Source of the DNA: Epiperipatus broadwayi
Lineage: Eukaryota > Onychophora > Udeonychophora > Euonychophora > Peripatidae
Assembly (NCBI GenBank): GCA_028023455.1
Contig: JAQFVV010012405.1
Span: forward strand, 4,407,149 to 4,471,148
Direction: 5' to 3'
Length of the DNA stretch: 64,000 nucleotides
Shown here piece after piece: positions 44,561-55,750 of the stretch. The position numbers were made by a program, and so were the translations under genes. The notes beneath the pieces are model-generated. The model ran no database searches and was not told the DNA's origin. It saw only the letters and a list, made by a program, of their open reading frames with translations. The first letter of the stretch is position 1. The number at the start of each line of letters is the position of its first letter.

Positions 44561-46450
44561 AATATATGTCACATAATAGAAGATAAAATATGTATGTCTT
44601 GTAAACAAAGTAAAATATATAAAAATTTGAGGTCAATGGGTATTATATATGAATTGATTAAAATTAAAGACATAATTCAGCATAGATATAAATATGTAAA
44701 AATAAAAAAATTCCTAAGATATCTTATCACCAACCCTATCAGCAGTAAATATTTTAATGAGGCATGATTGCATCATGATTATTTATAGGTGATTGTTTTA
44801 TGCAGAAAATTGCAATTGGTATATATGTCAGACTAATTAAATATGTTTAGAAACAACTACTGCAGTAATACCCTGGCAATTATTAAGGAGCCAATTGCAT
44901 TAAGCAGATATCAATTCAGAAAAATTCCAAGATAATGGAAAATTACCTAACTATAAAAAGAACTTAATAAATAGTATTAGTGATAATGATCTTTAAGGAC
45001 AAAATGTAGACACTGAAGCAAAATCTGGCAGAGATCAATTTTCAGCTCCTAATTAATGTTTGTAATAATTCCCACTGACTGATTGGCTTCAAGATATGAT
45101 CTTCTCAGAAGTATAGTGGCTAACATGATATTTATATTTAAAGGCAATAGTAGCTTATCCAAATGTATCAATTATCTTAATTGACTCTTGGATCTTCAAT
45201 ATTTCAGCCTTTTATAAATCTTATTGGCTACTGTTTGCAAGCATCCTTTTAATGTAAATCAATATCATAAATTTATAACATGATTTAAAGTGGTCACAAT
45301 ATTTCAGAGCAGTACTAAATGCTTTTATCACTCTTTAGTGCATCACTATAGTCAACTGCATTGCAACGGTCACAAAAGCACTGAATATCATGAGACAAAA
45401 ATTAAATAATGGAATATATAAATGCTTGAACGGTGATGTCACTTTAAAATACAAAAATTGATAAGTTAAGTTTTGACCCAGAAAACATTTCTGAGTCCAT
45501 TATTTTATAACTGAGTTTCAACTTTTGTGACATTATTGTGGAATGTCAGCTATATAATAAATTAGAAATTTATATAGGTTCTATTGTTATATTAAATTTT
45601 ATTTCATTTTGAGTAGGATAATAAGTAAAGAAATGAAGTCATAAAATTAACTGTTTATGCTTGGTGTTTGTATTGAAAAATTAAATTATTAATTCATGCA
45701 CTTTTATAATGATGATGATGATGATGAAGGTATGGCACTTTTGTACACCCAAAGAGAAGATTAAGTATAATATTTTTATTCAAATCACTGAACTGAGTTT
45801 TTCTTTGCTTCACTTTGCACAGAATTGATCCAGAGATCTTTAGCTCTTAATTAGTCTTACTTTCTACCAGATAAAAATTAATTATTTTGCAGGTTTCTAA
45901 TTAAATATAAACATTTTTAAAAGTTCTATATTTATAACCATGCTTTGCCTGAGTTTGGTGGAGTGATAAAATGTCAGACCCTGGAACTCAAGATTCATGG
46001 ATTATGACCAAGTCTATCATTTCTCATTCTTAAATCTCTTGTAAATGCTTGAGCAATAAACCACTTGATTATCTCTATAGCTATATTTTTTTGTTCCAAA
46101 TCTATTTTCACAAAACTGTAATTCCAAATATTCTTTTTTTTTTACTTTTCAAATTTAGACCAAACTTAATAGTTACTTATAACTATTCAACAAAGGTGAT
46201 TTACTGCTTAGAATTGGATTCTGAAGCTTTTTTCACAAAAGTCAATAATTTTAGAATCTCTTCCAATTCCAAAAAATGTCTAGGCTAGATTCTTCTGTGA
46301 AATCACTTTTTATATTTTTATATGAAATTTAGATTGCTTTTTAACAAAAACTTTACATTGCAGATTTGATGTTTTTTTTTTTTTTGTTGCAAGGTTTGAT
46401 TAATTAATTAATTAAGATTTTTGTTATTTTTTTTTCATCTTGCAATAACA
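44561..46450. other. Unassigned DNA
   Basis: No gene is recognised. A short GATGATGATGATGATGA run lies at 45,709-45,727. The frame 46,049-46,288 has no family motif. Confidence 0.5.
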
Positions 46451-47953
46451 ATGTGATGTGATGAGATCCACCATGACTTCTCTTTAAATAGAGTCAGGAA
46501 TCTCTTAGCAACTATGCCCAGAGAAACCTGTTAGCTACTTTATCTTCCATTCTCCACTCTAAGTTTTCCTATATTCTGCTCCATCCCATTTCCTCAGCAT
46601 AAACTTTGTCAACTCTATGGCCTTTATATCTAAATCCCTCTTATCTTTTCACAAACCCAGCACAAAAACCAATAATCCACTTTCTGTATAATCACTTTTT
46701 TCATATTTATTCTTCCATAACATCATTATATGTACCCTTTCTGTTTTCAAGCATTTACATTTAATTAGCATATGCCTAATATTTTTATTCCTTCCTTACA
46801 TAATTTACAGATTAAATCACCCATATTTTTCCATTTACATGTATATTCTCTTGTTACTAAAGATCCCATTTGAGCCTTAAACAATAAATTACTTTTCTTA
46901 CTATTATCATATATTAACTCACACCTAATATTCTGTTTATTTCTATATATATTTAAACTCTTTTTATTCTCCATACTAGTTCTCCATCTCTCTAACTCCC
47001 TATTCTTTATTAATAAATCTATTCTTTTATTACATTCACTACAACACTCAACAATCCTCCTAACACAATCATCCCACCTTTTGTACAATATACTGATATA
47101 AATTCTTTATCCAAATCTTTTGCATACCGCATTACCTTTCTCACCTATCTTATTGCCTGCCCTTTACTAATAACTCAATTAAATACTATTTTGACTATTC
47201 TTTTATTATCCATAAACTGCAATCTATCAAACATTTTCATTTTACTTTTTGCATCTCTCATATGAAAACTTGACCATCCCATTTCTCCATGAATTGCCTC
47301 CCTTGCTGTCCATACATCTGAATCCAATGCATGTCTTCCTACTTCTCTTTGAACTTTTTTTAAGTAATTTAATACCACTTTACTAATACATAATGCATCA
47401 TTACCATATGTTAACCCCGCTACTGCAACTCCCTTCCACATAATTCTAGCTACATCATATTTATTATATGAAAACATTGTTAATTTCTTTATCAATCCCT
47501 TTCTTTTCTTTGCTTCATTTATCAATTTTTTCTCCCATTCATCAAAATAATTTTTCTAATTACTTAAAATAATTCCCAAATAACTATATCTACTCATCCA
47601 CACTTAACTTAATATCTCCCAATAAAAATTCTACATCTTCTCTTTCCCTAGTATTAACCATCATTATATTTGATTTTTCTTCACTAAATTTAATCCCCAT
47701 CTCTTTAGCCACTCTTGACATGTTCTCAGCATAACTTCCATATCTTCTTTCTGCACACAAAAATATATCATCCACAAAAAAAGACCTGATAAAATATATA
47801 CTCCCTTACCACCCATTATTGGTATCTCTGTCCCTCTTCCTACTCTTTCTATTGCTCTTTCCATTTCACTCAAATACAACACAAACAAAATAGTTGACAT
47901 AGGGCATCCTTGCCTTAGTCCCACCCCATTTTTAACTTTAACTGATTCTATAT
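46451..47953 (-). pseudogene. LINE2 copy C: 5'-truncated, frameshifted
   Basis: The minus strand encodes, from right to left, a palm part (GLRQGCPMSTILF), an ADD-type segment spread over two frames (LFLWMIYFC / MDDIFLCAERR), the KKRKGLIKKLTMFSYNKYDV region, GWSSFHMRDAKSKMKMFD, and the zinc-knuckle-like LICKLCKEGI near 46,800. At least four frame breaks are present. The 3' end is the same GTGATGTGATGAG tail (46,453-46,465). Its 5' end at TTTTTAACTTTAACTGATTC falls within the RT domain. Confidence 0.85.
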
Positions 47954-48257
47954 TCTATTGTAATCTTAAATAATATAGACACTAACTAGTAGAGCTTATT
48001 AAATCCATATCCAGGGGCACTTTGTCCATATCCTCAGATTAATTTCTAAAATATGATGTTTAACAATAAGGAGTTAGGTTATAGATCTAACTTTTGGACT
48101 TACTGTACTTTCTATTCAGCAATTATCATTTTTTTTGCTAACAATCTATCAGCCTAAAATTAACAAAAAAAAATATCTTAATGTTTTAAATTTAAATCAA
48201 CTTGCTTACATAGTTATATAATTAAATATTTATTTATACAGTGCTATGTTGATAAAT
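47954..48257. other. Unassigned AT-rich DNA
   Basis: Nothing recognisable was seen. Confidence 0.5.
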
Positions 48258-48258
48258 T

Positions 48259-48499
48259 GTAAATGTAAATTAACGATCAGGCTAATGCACATGTGCCTTA
48301 CAGATAACTTTATGTAAATAATACTAACATTCTCAAACACAAGATAAAGTCTTTAGAAAAGGTAAAATGAATCATCTAACTTTTTGACCCAAACATTTAA
48401 GTATGGGCAAATCTTGTGTTTGAGAATGTTAATATTATTTATGTATAGTTATCTGTAAGGCACATGTGCATTAGCTTGATTGCTAATTTACATTTACAT
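48259..48499. mobile_element. Foldback / MITE-like element with about 87-bp arms
   Basis: The arms 48,259-48,345 and 48,411-48,499 are inverse complements with few mismatches (for example GCTAATGCACATGTGCCTTA and AACATTCTCAAACACAAGA), around a loop of about 65 bp. It is non-coding. ACATAGTTAT occurs 50 bp left of the left arm and at the right end, but at unequal distances, so no target duplication is claimed. It is either a small non-autonomous DNA transposon or a local inverted duplication. Confidence 0.75.
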
Positions 48500-49610
48500 A
48501 GTTATGTAATTGTGACAGCAATTGAGTATTTATATATTTAATGTTTCCCATTATTATAACAACTGTAAGCATCTTTATCCTTTGGCCAGGATGTCTACAA
48601 AACCAAAACACCACTTATGGCATCCAGCTTATATAATATAAAAGCAAGTATCACAATGGTAATGTTCCATCTGCCATTTCTGTGGCTTGAAGTTTGAACT
48701 GGTGCCATTTAAAAGTTGAACATCTGTTCAGGTTGTAATCAGGCTTGGAATTTTTCAATGAGGTAACTATTCCATTGACAACTTACATAATCATCTCACA
48801 ATCTATCAATAAATGAATATCTAATCATACTTAATAAAACAAAGATGAAAAAACTACAAAATCTTGACTAAATTAAAATTAGTAGGCATGATAATGCCTT
48901 GTCTTTCACTGCTGTTTTGTAGGGACTATTTGAGAGGTTTTTATTCTGCAGTGACCTATCTAAAGGTTGTTTTTATTATGTTATCAATATTTGTATATAA
49001 CGTTAACATTTCACAGCAAACAGTAAATTATAATGGATATATTTTTATAAATAATTACAATTCAATTATTGAATAAATATTTGAAAATAACTCTTTATGT
49101 AAAAGTAATAGTTTAATATTTATAATACCACAATAATGCTAAAATGTATTTAACTATTAGATTTAAAATGATAAATACAATTTATGTTGTTTTGAACATG
49201 TAAAATGAATGAACAATGCAGGATCTCTTAAAAAGATTTTTTATAGTGAACATGGACATGATTTTTTGTAAGAATTAAACCCTGTCAATGTTATAAAGAT
49301 TATCTGAAAGACAAATGTAATGTCAATTGTTTCCATTGGGAAAATATGGCAGAGAATAGAATACATTGGAGAGCTACAATTAGACATAGGTAGAAGTAGT
49401 TCAGAAAGAAAAGGTTTTTCCTGAAGAAATTAAAAGGCAACATGATAACAAATCAAATAAACATAAAAATGGGCCAACATGTTCTTTATGTGAATGTATT
49501 TCTGGTTCTCAGATTAATTTGTATTATCATTGCATAACTCATTTCTAGAGCATGTTTTCTTCTGTCTTTCCTTTTTTTAGAGTTGAAATGGTCATACTCA
49601 TTTATGAGAC
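48500..49610. other. Unassigned DNA
   Basis: No gene is seen. The frame 48,864-49,076 lacks any family motif. Confidence 0.5.
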
Positions 49611-49615
49611 ATCAT

Positions 49616-49626
49616 CATTATCATCA

Positions 49627-49697
<71 letters not shown>

Positions 49698-49746
49698 GTT
49701 GTTGTTGTTGTTGTTGTTCTTGTTGTTGTTTTTATTATTATTATTA
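49616..49746. repeat. (ATT)n-(GTT)n trinucleotide microsatellite
   Basis: About 75 bp of ATT units pass into about 35 bp of GTT units and back to ATT. The Leu-rich and Tyr-rich open frames over it are artefacts. Confidence 0.95.
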
Positions 49747-50337
49747 CAGTTTGTTTAAAAAAAATTATCAGCTTGCCTCCTCATCTCAATGCTAACATAT
49801 TATAATCATATATGTACTTTACATCTAATCTTTACTCATAGTAACATACTTTCTCAGCTTTTTCTATGCAACCTAGCTTTAATAAGTAATGATTAAATGG
49901 CATAGAGAAAGGTAAAAAAGTAAAGCTGCTAAAACATCAATATGTTAGTTGAAGTCTTATGATAGGTCATGATATATTTTATTAATAACTTTTACTCATA
50001 AAGATGATATAGAGGTATCTGACATCCCAAATATCTCATTATAACACTTTACTGCAAGCTGAGACTGACTTCTGTTATTTTTAATACCTTGTAAAAAAAG
50101 TATATAATTATTGTCCTGCAGATATATTTTAAAAATTTTCATTTTTTTTTAAAATTTTATCAGCGCATCTTTCTTCAATTCTACCATATCGCAAACATCG
50201 GCTAGCACGGAAACTCAATCCTTCCTCTTCCATTTCGCATATTATACATTTTTATGAATTTGAATTTGTGCATATCTACTTTGCTAAAAACCATTTTTAT
50301 CATATTTATAAATACATATCCATATTGTCTTTTATTT
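49747..50337. other. Unassigned DNA
   Basis: No gene is seen. CATCGGCTAGCACGGAAACTC at about 50,193 faintly recalls the SINE 3' part but is too short to call. Confidence 0.45.
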
Positions 50338-50712
50338 CAGTGGTGCACAATTTTTTTACCCCTTGCGATTCCCTTTTACACTCGCGACCCCCTTTTTTTG
50401 GAGAAAATTTTATACGACCCATTATTTGTTTTTACCATACATAAATTATTAATACCAGTATGCAAAGATATTCAAAACAAAACGATAAAAGTTTCAATTA
50501 ATATATAAATTTGTAAGTCGTTGAAGTGAAATTTTTGAAGCAAATCGCATACTTACAAAAAAAATTATGATATATATAAAACAATTTATTTTCATGTGAT
50601 TTTTATCTACTTTTAAAAATTAAATTCTTTCAAAAAACAAAACAATTTATCACTATCCAAAATTTAAGAAAATTCCTTAAAATTTTTGTGACCCACGAGT
50701 TGCGCACCGTTG
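50338..50712. mobile_element. hAT-like non-autonomous DNA transposon (MITE)
   Basis: The left end CAGTGGTGCACAA and right end TTGCGCACCGTTG form imperfect terminal inverted repeats (11 of 13 match). They are followed on the inside by CTCGCGACCCCC and its degenerate counterpart GTGACCCACGAG, a pattern familiar from hAT families with CAG-GGT termini. The flanking 8-mers TTTTATTT and GTTTATAT agree at 6 of 8 positions, fitting a decayed 8-bp duplication. No transposase is encoded; the frame 50,254-50,508 spans the border and is not real. Confidence 0.75.
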
Positions 50713-51689
50713 GTTTATATAATAAAAATAGTATTGAAAAATTTGCGTGTGTGTATACATATATGTATAGTAGACAATTAATTGTGTGCTGTTTTTAATG
50801 AAATTTCTGATAGATAAAATTGAAATTGAAATAATGGAATAAATATCTTGAACAGGAATTTTATCGCATTTCAGAACTACTTGTAAAATTTATAATCAAT
50901 ATTTTCTCACAATTGATAATGACGAAACATTTTATCTTAATCATTTAACTTTTTTTTTAAAAAGTATTTTTTAATTTAAAATTTTTACAAACGACTTGTA
51001 TGTTTTATTTCACCCAAGGTTATTCTTTGTCTTTTTTTTTTAATGTCTACGTCCGTTTTTTATTATATCATCATGACATTTATTGTATAACAATGCCTAT
51101 TTTAAAATAAAAATAATCTATATCTTGAAGTAGCTTTTAAACCATTCACACCTATTTACCTACACTCCAACTTTAGAAATCAGTCTCAAGATGTTTTAAA
51201 AGCAATTATTCAATATTGTGTTTTGAAATAAGTTTAAAAGGTATATCACATAAATAAATTCATTAATATGTGTAAAAGAAAATTGGAAGCAGTAAATTAA
51301 AAGTTTTAATAAATAAAAATTATGTTAAACATATAGTCCACTTATTTAAAATATATCAAAATAGCACATAACAGCTAATATATAATCATAATTAAATTGC
51401 AATACGATTTTTAATGTAAACACGAGTAAACAATGACGTCAAAAATACTATATGACATTATGAACTTCCACAGCTAAATTCTGGTTTATTGTTTTTCTTC
51501 TAGTAGGAAGTATATTAAAAAGTAATTGGAGATCTAGAATCAGATTTATATAGCTGCACAATTAAAGTGATTTGAATTAAAATTTTTAGGTCCTTTGAAT
51601 TTTTTAATCATTAGCTTGAATAGCAAAGTTAAATAAATGTCCATTGAAAAGTTATGTATGGAAATTATTACTATTAAACAAAAAGTTAT
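50713..51689. other. Unassigned AT-rich DNA
   Basis: No gene is recognised. A second TGACGTCA occurs near 51,433. Confidence 0.5.
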
Positions 51690-52278
51690 TGTATGCGATG
51701 CAATGCATTATGGCTTCTCCTTTCTCGGAGACAGGAATCTCTCAATCATTATGGCCAGAAAAACCTATTGATGTGATGTGATGCACCGTGACTTCTCCTC
51801 ATATGAAGTCAGGAATCTCTCAGCAACTATGCACAGAGAAACCTGTTAGCCACTTTACCTTTTCTTTCCATTTCCCACCCTAAGTTTTCCCATATTCTGC
51901 TCCATCCTATTTCCACAACATACTCTTTGTCAACTCCATGGGCTTCATATCTAAATCCCCCATATCTTTTCCCCAACCCAGCATAAAAATCAATGACCCA
52001 TTTTCTGTATAATCACTCTCCATATATTTATTCTTCCACAACTTTATTATTTGTATCCTTTCTGCTTTCAGGCATTTATATTCAATTAACAGATGCCTAA
52101 TATTTTTTATGCCTTTCTTACACAATTTGCAGACTAAATCACCCACATTTTCCCATTTACATATATAATCCCCTGTTGCTAAAGATCCCCTTTGAGCTTT
52201 AAACAGTAAACTACTTTCCTTGTTAGTATCATAAATTAACTGGCACCCAATATTCTGTTTGCTTCTATATATGTTTGA
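51690..52278 (-). pseudogene. LINE2 copy D: C-terminal region plus an extra partial 3' end
   Basis: The minus frame 51,907-52,281 encodes YRSKQNIGCQLIYDTNKESS, then LVCKLCKKGIKNIRHLLIEY (the last Cys of the knuckle is now Tyr) and the tail GWGKDMGDLDMKPMEL. The 3' end is TGATGTGATGTGATGC at 51,769-51,784. Immediately beyond it, 51,690-51,768 repeats the last 60-70 bp of the element in degenerate form (GGCTTCTCC, ACAGGAATCTCTCA, ATGGCCAGAAAAACC), with its own GATGCAATGC-like tail. Two LINE2 3' ends therefore lie in tandem. Confidence 0.8.
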
Positions 52279-52531
52279 CAAGTATTATTTGCACTGCCAT
52301 CTATATTCTTTTATTTACATCATATATAAATAAAAAGATTCTTATAGAGTAGAAGTACTGCACATGAACTACCATCACCATAATATGGGTTCAAATCTAG
52401 GCTTAGTAAAATTTTGTATTTTTTCAACTCTAATCAGACTTGGATTTTTTTTTTTTTTAGTTATTTGTCCATTGATTAATTATTTGTCATTTATTAACAA
52501 ATAATACATAATTACTTTTAGATAGATGGGT
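52279..52531. other. Unassigned DNA
   Basis: Nothing recognisable beyond a T run at 52,447-52,459. Confidence 0.5.
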
Positions 52532-52745
52532 ATATTGATATTATTCCTGCTGTGACATATATTACTCTGGTGATGTATTATTCTAAGTTTGTGGTATGTT
52601 TAAAATAACACCTCCATAAGATGTGTGCTTACTCTATAAAATTTGTTTACAGATCCCATGGAGGTGTTTTTTAAACATATCACAAATTTAGAATAATATG
52701 TCAACAGTATAATGTGTCAAATCAGGTGTAATATCAAACTTCAAA
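52532..52745. mobile_element. Foldback / MITE-like element with about 85-bp arms
   Basis: The inner arms (52,571-52,617 and 52,660-52,705) match closely (TATTATTCTAA, TTTGTG.TATGTTTAAAA, ACACCTCCAT and their inverses) around a loop of about 42 bp. The outer parts match more loosely out to TTGATATTA. A further piece of the outer arm (AATAATATGTCATAGCAGGAATAATACC) recurs at about 53,490-53,517, so the family is dispersed. Confidence 0.75.
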
Positions 52746-53010
52746 TCTAACAAAAAAAGTGCAGACATATATTCATTATAGAAAAAGAAAAAAAAACACA
52801 TTATGATACTAAATAAAACAGTTAGTTGTAACTTGTGAGGTTTTTTTAATGGCATTTCATGCCACCAAAGCCATTCTTCTCCATCCAGCATAATATTGTA
52901 CTTTGTGCCACCATGATCATCCAGCATATACAATATCAAACTTCAAATCTAAAAAAAATACCCATCTTATTTCCGATGATGGAGAGATATATTCATTATG
53001 GAAAAAGAAA
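52730..53010 (+). repeat. Diverged direct repeat pair
   Basis: ATATCAAACTTCAAATCTAA, then about 20 A-rich bases, then CATATATTCATTAT.GAAAAAG occurs at about 52,732-52,797. A corresponding block lies at 52,931-53,012, where GATATATTCATTATGG follows a GATGATGGAGA insert. Confidence 0.7.
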
Positions 53011-55040
53011 AAAATATGAAAAAGAACCCTGAAATGTTTTTTTTTTTAAATAGTGAATTATAACTAAGTTTTAGTTTTGGGGTTTTTTTTTTAACCTTAA
53101 AAAAAAATGGTGAACTGTAAGGTAAAGTTTTAGGTTTACCTAAAAATTGCAATATATATATATATTTACATAAAATTTTAGCAAAAACCAAACAAAAACA
53201 AATCACAAATATAAAAAGTTTTAGCTGTAAATGTATTTTTAAATATAAAATTGTATTACTTATAAATGATGCAAGAGATGTATTATATTGTGGAGTGGGG
53301 GAAGAAATCACTTTGGTGAACTGAACACAGGTCAGCACATTTTACAACTTGATGACATGTATATACTATATATGAAAAGTTGATAATGTACATATATTTG
53401 ATATGTATTAGTCATGGCAGGATTCTTAAATGACATGACATCATAAATGCAAACTTTGAATAATTATTACCAGATACAAACATCACAAGAATAATATGTC
53501 ATAGCAGGAATAATACCAAAGTATTGATAGATGATATAATAAATATGAAAAACTGCTCAAAATCTAACTTTTCAGCAATGATAAAGCCTGGTGAGTTCTG
53601 TCTTTTCCTTTATTGCTTCTGTATGAGGGATCATTAGATTAGCCTTTCCCTTGCAGTAGGATATTTAAAAGATAAAATCATTACTCACTAGAGATTTCCA
53701 ACTGTTAACTTTTGAGGGGTTTATAAAAAAAAAATAGCATCTAGTTACTATATATATATAAATTGATATTTTTTAACAGGCAGACATGATTGAATTTTAT
53801 AATATGCGAAAATATCTATTTGAATTTTCATATGATAAAAATCAATCATATATATATATATATATATATTAGAAGTCATATTTTGAATGTGTAGGCATCT
53901 GATTTCTTTTATAATGATTCTTATGCCAAAGCAAAGTATCTCTGATGATCAATCCATATGTTGTGCAAAAATTCAATAACAGCAGACCATTTGAGTTTAC
54001 AACACCTCATACTTTTTTCCAATATCTGTTTCTAACAATAGATAAATTGAAGATTCTAAAAAGAAAAACAATTCAATCTTTTAATGATGTTATGTAACTA
54101 TCAATAAATGAAAGTTTTCATAGCTTTGAATAGTTAGAATCTAGTGTTAAAACAAAAAAAACTCCAATAAAATGGCCTTAGATATCATTAAACAAAGTTT
54201 TAATACTATTAACCATTTGCTGATGCAGCTAGAAATTTTAAAATATAAAATACAAAATTAGCAAATCCAACAACAAGGAATCTCATTTCATAAGTGCTAT
54301 TTTTGTCCATGAAAAGATTCTACATTCAGTGTAATGTATATAGAAATATTTTATCTTTATTTCTAACAATATCTCCTGCTTAATCACCATTATTAGATTA
54401 ACTTATTTTACAACAGAGTTCATATTAATGAGTGATTCAAAAGCTAAGACTTCTGCTCCAAATCCCATTTTAAAATAAATCATTATTAATTGTATTGATA
54501 TTGCAAAAACCATGATTAAAAACATTACTTTAGTAAACCTACTATTAAAAAAAAGCTTGTGTAACACACACACACAAAATAACAATTGGAAGCAAAAAAT
54601 TTCATAAACACATTGTTATAATTTGTTCAATAAAATGAACAATGGAATAAAAAACTCATGATATCTCTCCCATATTCATTTATATGATTAAGGACAGGAT
54701 TCTCATCCAGAATATAAAACAAGAATGAAAAAGTTTTCAAATATTAAACACTTGACAAAACTGAGTGAATATTTTATCCTTGTGTTACTGCTCTTAGCAC
54801 TAAACATGTGAGCATTTTCCCTGAACCTTTCACTTGATTTAGACTTCACGTTTGGTGACTACAGCATTATGCAAAAATTTAAAAAATTAATTAAGGCATC
54901 CCAATCAAACTGAATGTTGCAAAATTCTGTTAGCAATGTAATTTCTGAAATTAATAAAAAAAACAGCTGATTTTTATAATTATGCATTATTTTCTTTGTT
55001 TTTTTAGCAAATAAATTTTACATTTAATAGTGACAAATTT
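53011..55040. other. Unassigned DNA with TA tracts
   Basis: TA runs lie at 53,152-53,164 and 53,849-53,870. Small minus-strand frames are T/A-run artefacts. No gene or RNA is recognised. Confidence 0.5.
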
Positions 55041-55046
55041 ATATAT

Positions 55047-55298
55047 TTTAATATTCACATGATCACCATCTCTTATACTAGCACATAATGGTTTATAAAC
55101 AAGACAAAACTCTTCACTGATGAAGGCCACAAGCCAGAAACTAGCCTGGGGGATATTGGATGAGTAGGCATTAGATAGGGATTTTATGCACAAGCCTTCT
55201 GGCATCCATTGATTACTCTGGTTGGCACAGGGTGGCACTACTTTATGGAGAGTTTTGCCTTGTTTATAAACAATTATGTGCTAGTATAAGAGATGGTG
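55047..55298. repeat. R1 palindromic copy with 58-bp inverted termini and hammerhead-like core
   Basis: 55,047-55,104 and 55,241-55,298 are inverse complements with very few mismatches, running from CACATGATCACCATCTCTTA through TACTAGCACATAA and GTTTATAAACAAG to CAAAACTCT. Between them lies the hammerhead-like core (55,111-55,152) and the ATGCACAAGCCTTCTGGCAT part. Unlike the 44 kb copy it has the same end on both sides, giving a symmetric foldback. Confidence 0.85.
55111..55152 (+). ncRNA. Hammerhead-ribozyme-like motif in palindromic R1
   Basis: CTGATGA is at 55,117-55,123. The GGC/GCC stem II, GAAAC and TGGGGG stem I are in the same order as at 7,977. In this copy the inverted arm has replaced the usual upstream sequence, yet stem I can still form (TCTTCA with TGGGGG, using G-U pairs). 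Confidence 0.45.
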
Positions 55299-55509
55299 AT
55301 CATGTGATGCTTAATGTTTTCAATCCTGCCTAATAGGATAGTGGTGGCTATGGTTGTTAAAGAGCCAATGACACCAAAATGTATGGGTGCTGAACTGAGT
55401 TCAGACCAATATGACTATATGAGCTATTGAGCTTAGATTGAAAATATTTTTGTGTTTTCAATTTCATTCTCATAGTTCTTATAGTTAAGTAGAGATAAAA
55501 GGTGGTTTC

Positions 55510-55565
55510 TGGAAGGTTGCATTCGATACTAAGATCTAGGTGCAGTGCTCTCAGATCCAAAGTCC
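55510..55565 (-). repeat. R1 5' fragment
   Basis: CTAAGATCTAGGTGCAGTGC and CTCTCAGATCCAA match the start of the 44 kb R1 copy on its minus strand. The hammerhead core that should follow is broken (CCCTCAATGACG). Confidence 0.65.
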
Positions 55566-55569
55566 CTCA

Positions 55570-55750
55570 ATGACGTTATGCATATACTAACTTGTTTGAT
55601 GTGCTCTTACTAATGGTTGAATGTATATGGAATATTTAAATAAAGTTAAATTTTTTTAAAGACATTCAATACACAGATTAGATGCTGGAAATAGTCCAAT
55701 ATAAAAATACAACTAGAACACTATCATCACAAACCTTAAGAAAAATACTT
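55570..55750 (+). repeat. Solo PLE1 terminal region (pLTR end)
   Basis: Matches 6,360-6,530 closely: ACTAACTTGTTTGATGTG, TTGAATGTAT, GGAATATTTAAATAAAGTTA, AAATAGTCCAA and CACAAACCTTAAGAAAAA. No coding part accompanies it, so it is a heavily 5'-truncated PLE1 insertion. Confidence 0.8.

Noticed and set aside
49552-49795. Poly-Leu and poly-Tyr open frames
   Set aside because: Pure translation of the ATT/GTT microsatellite.
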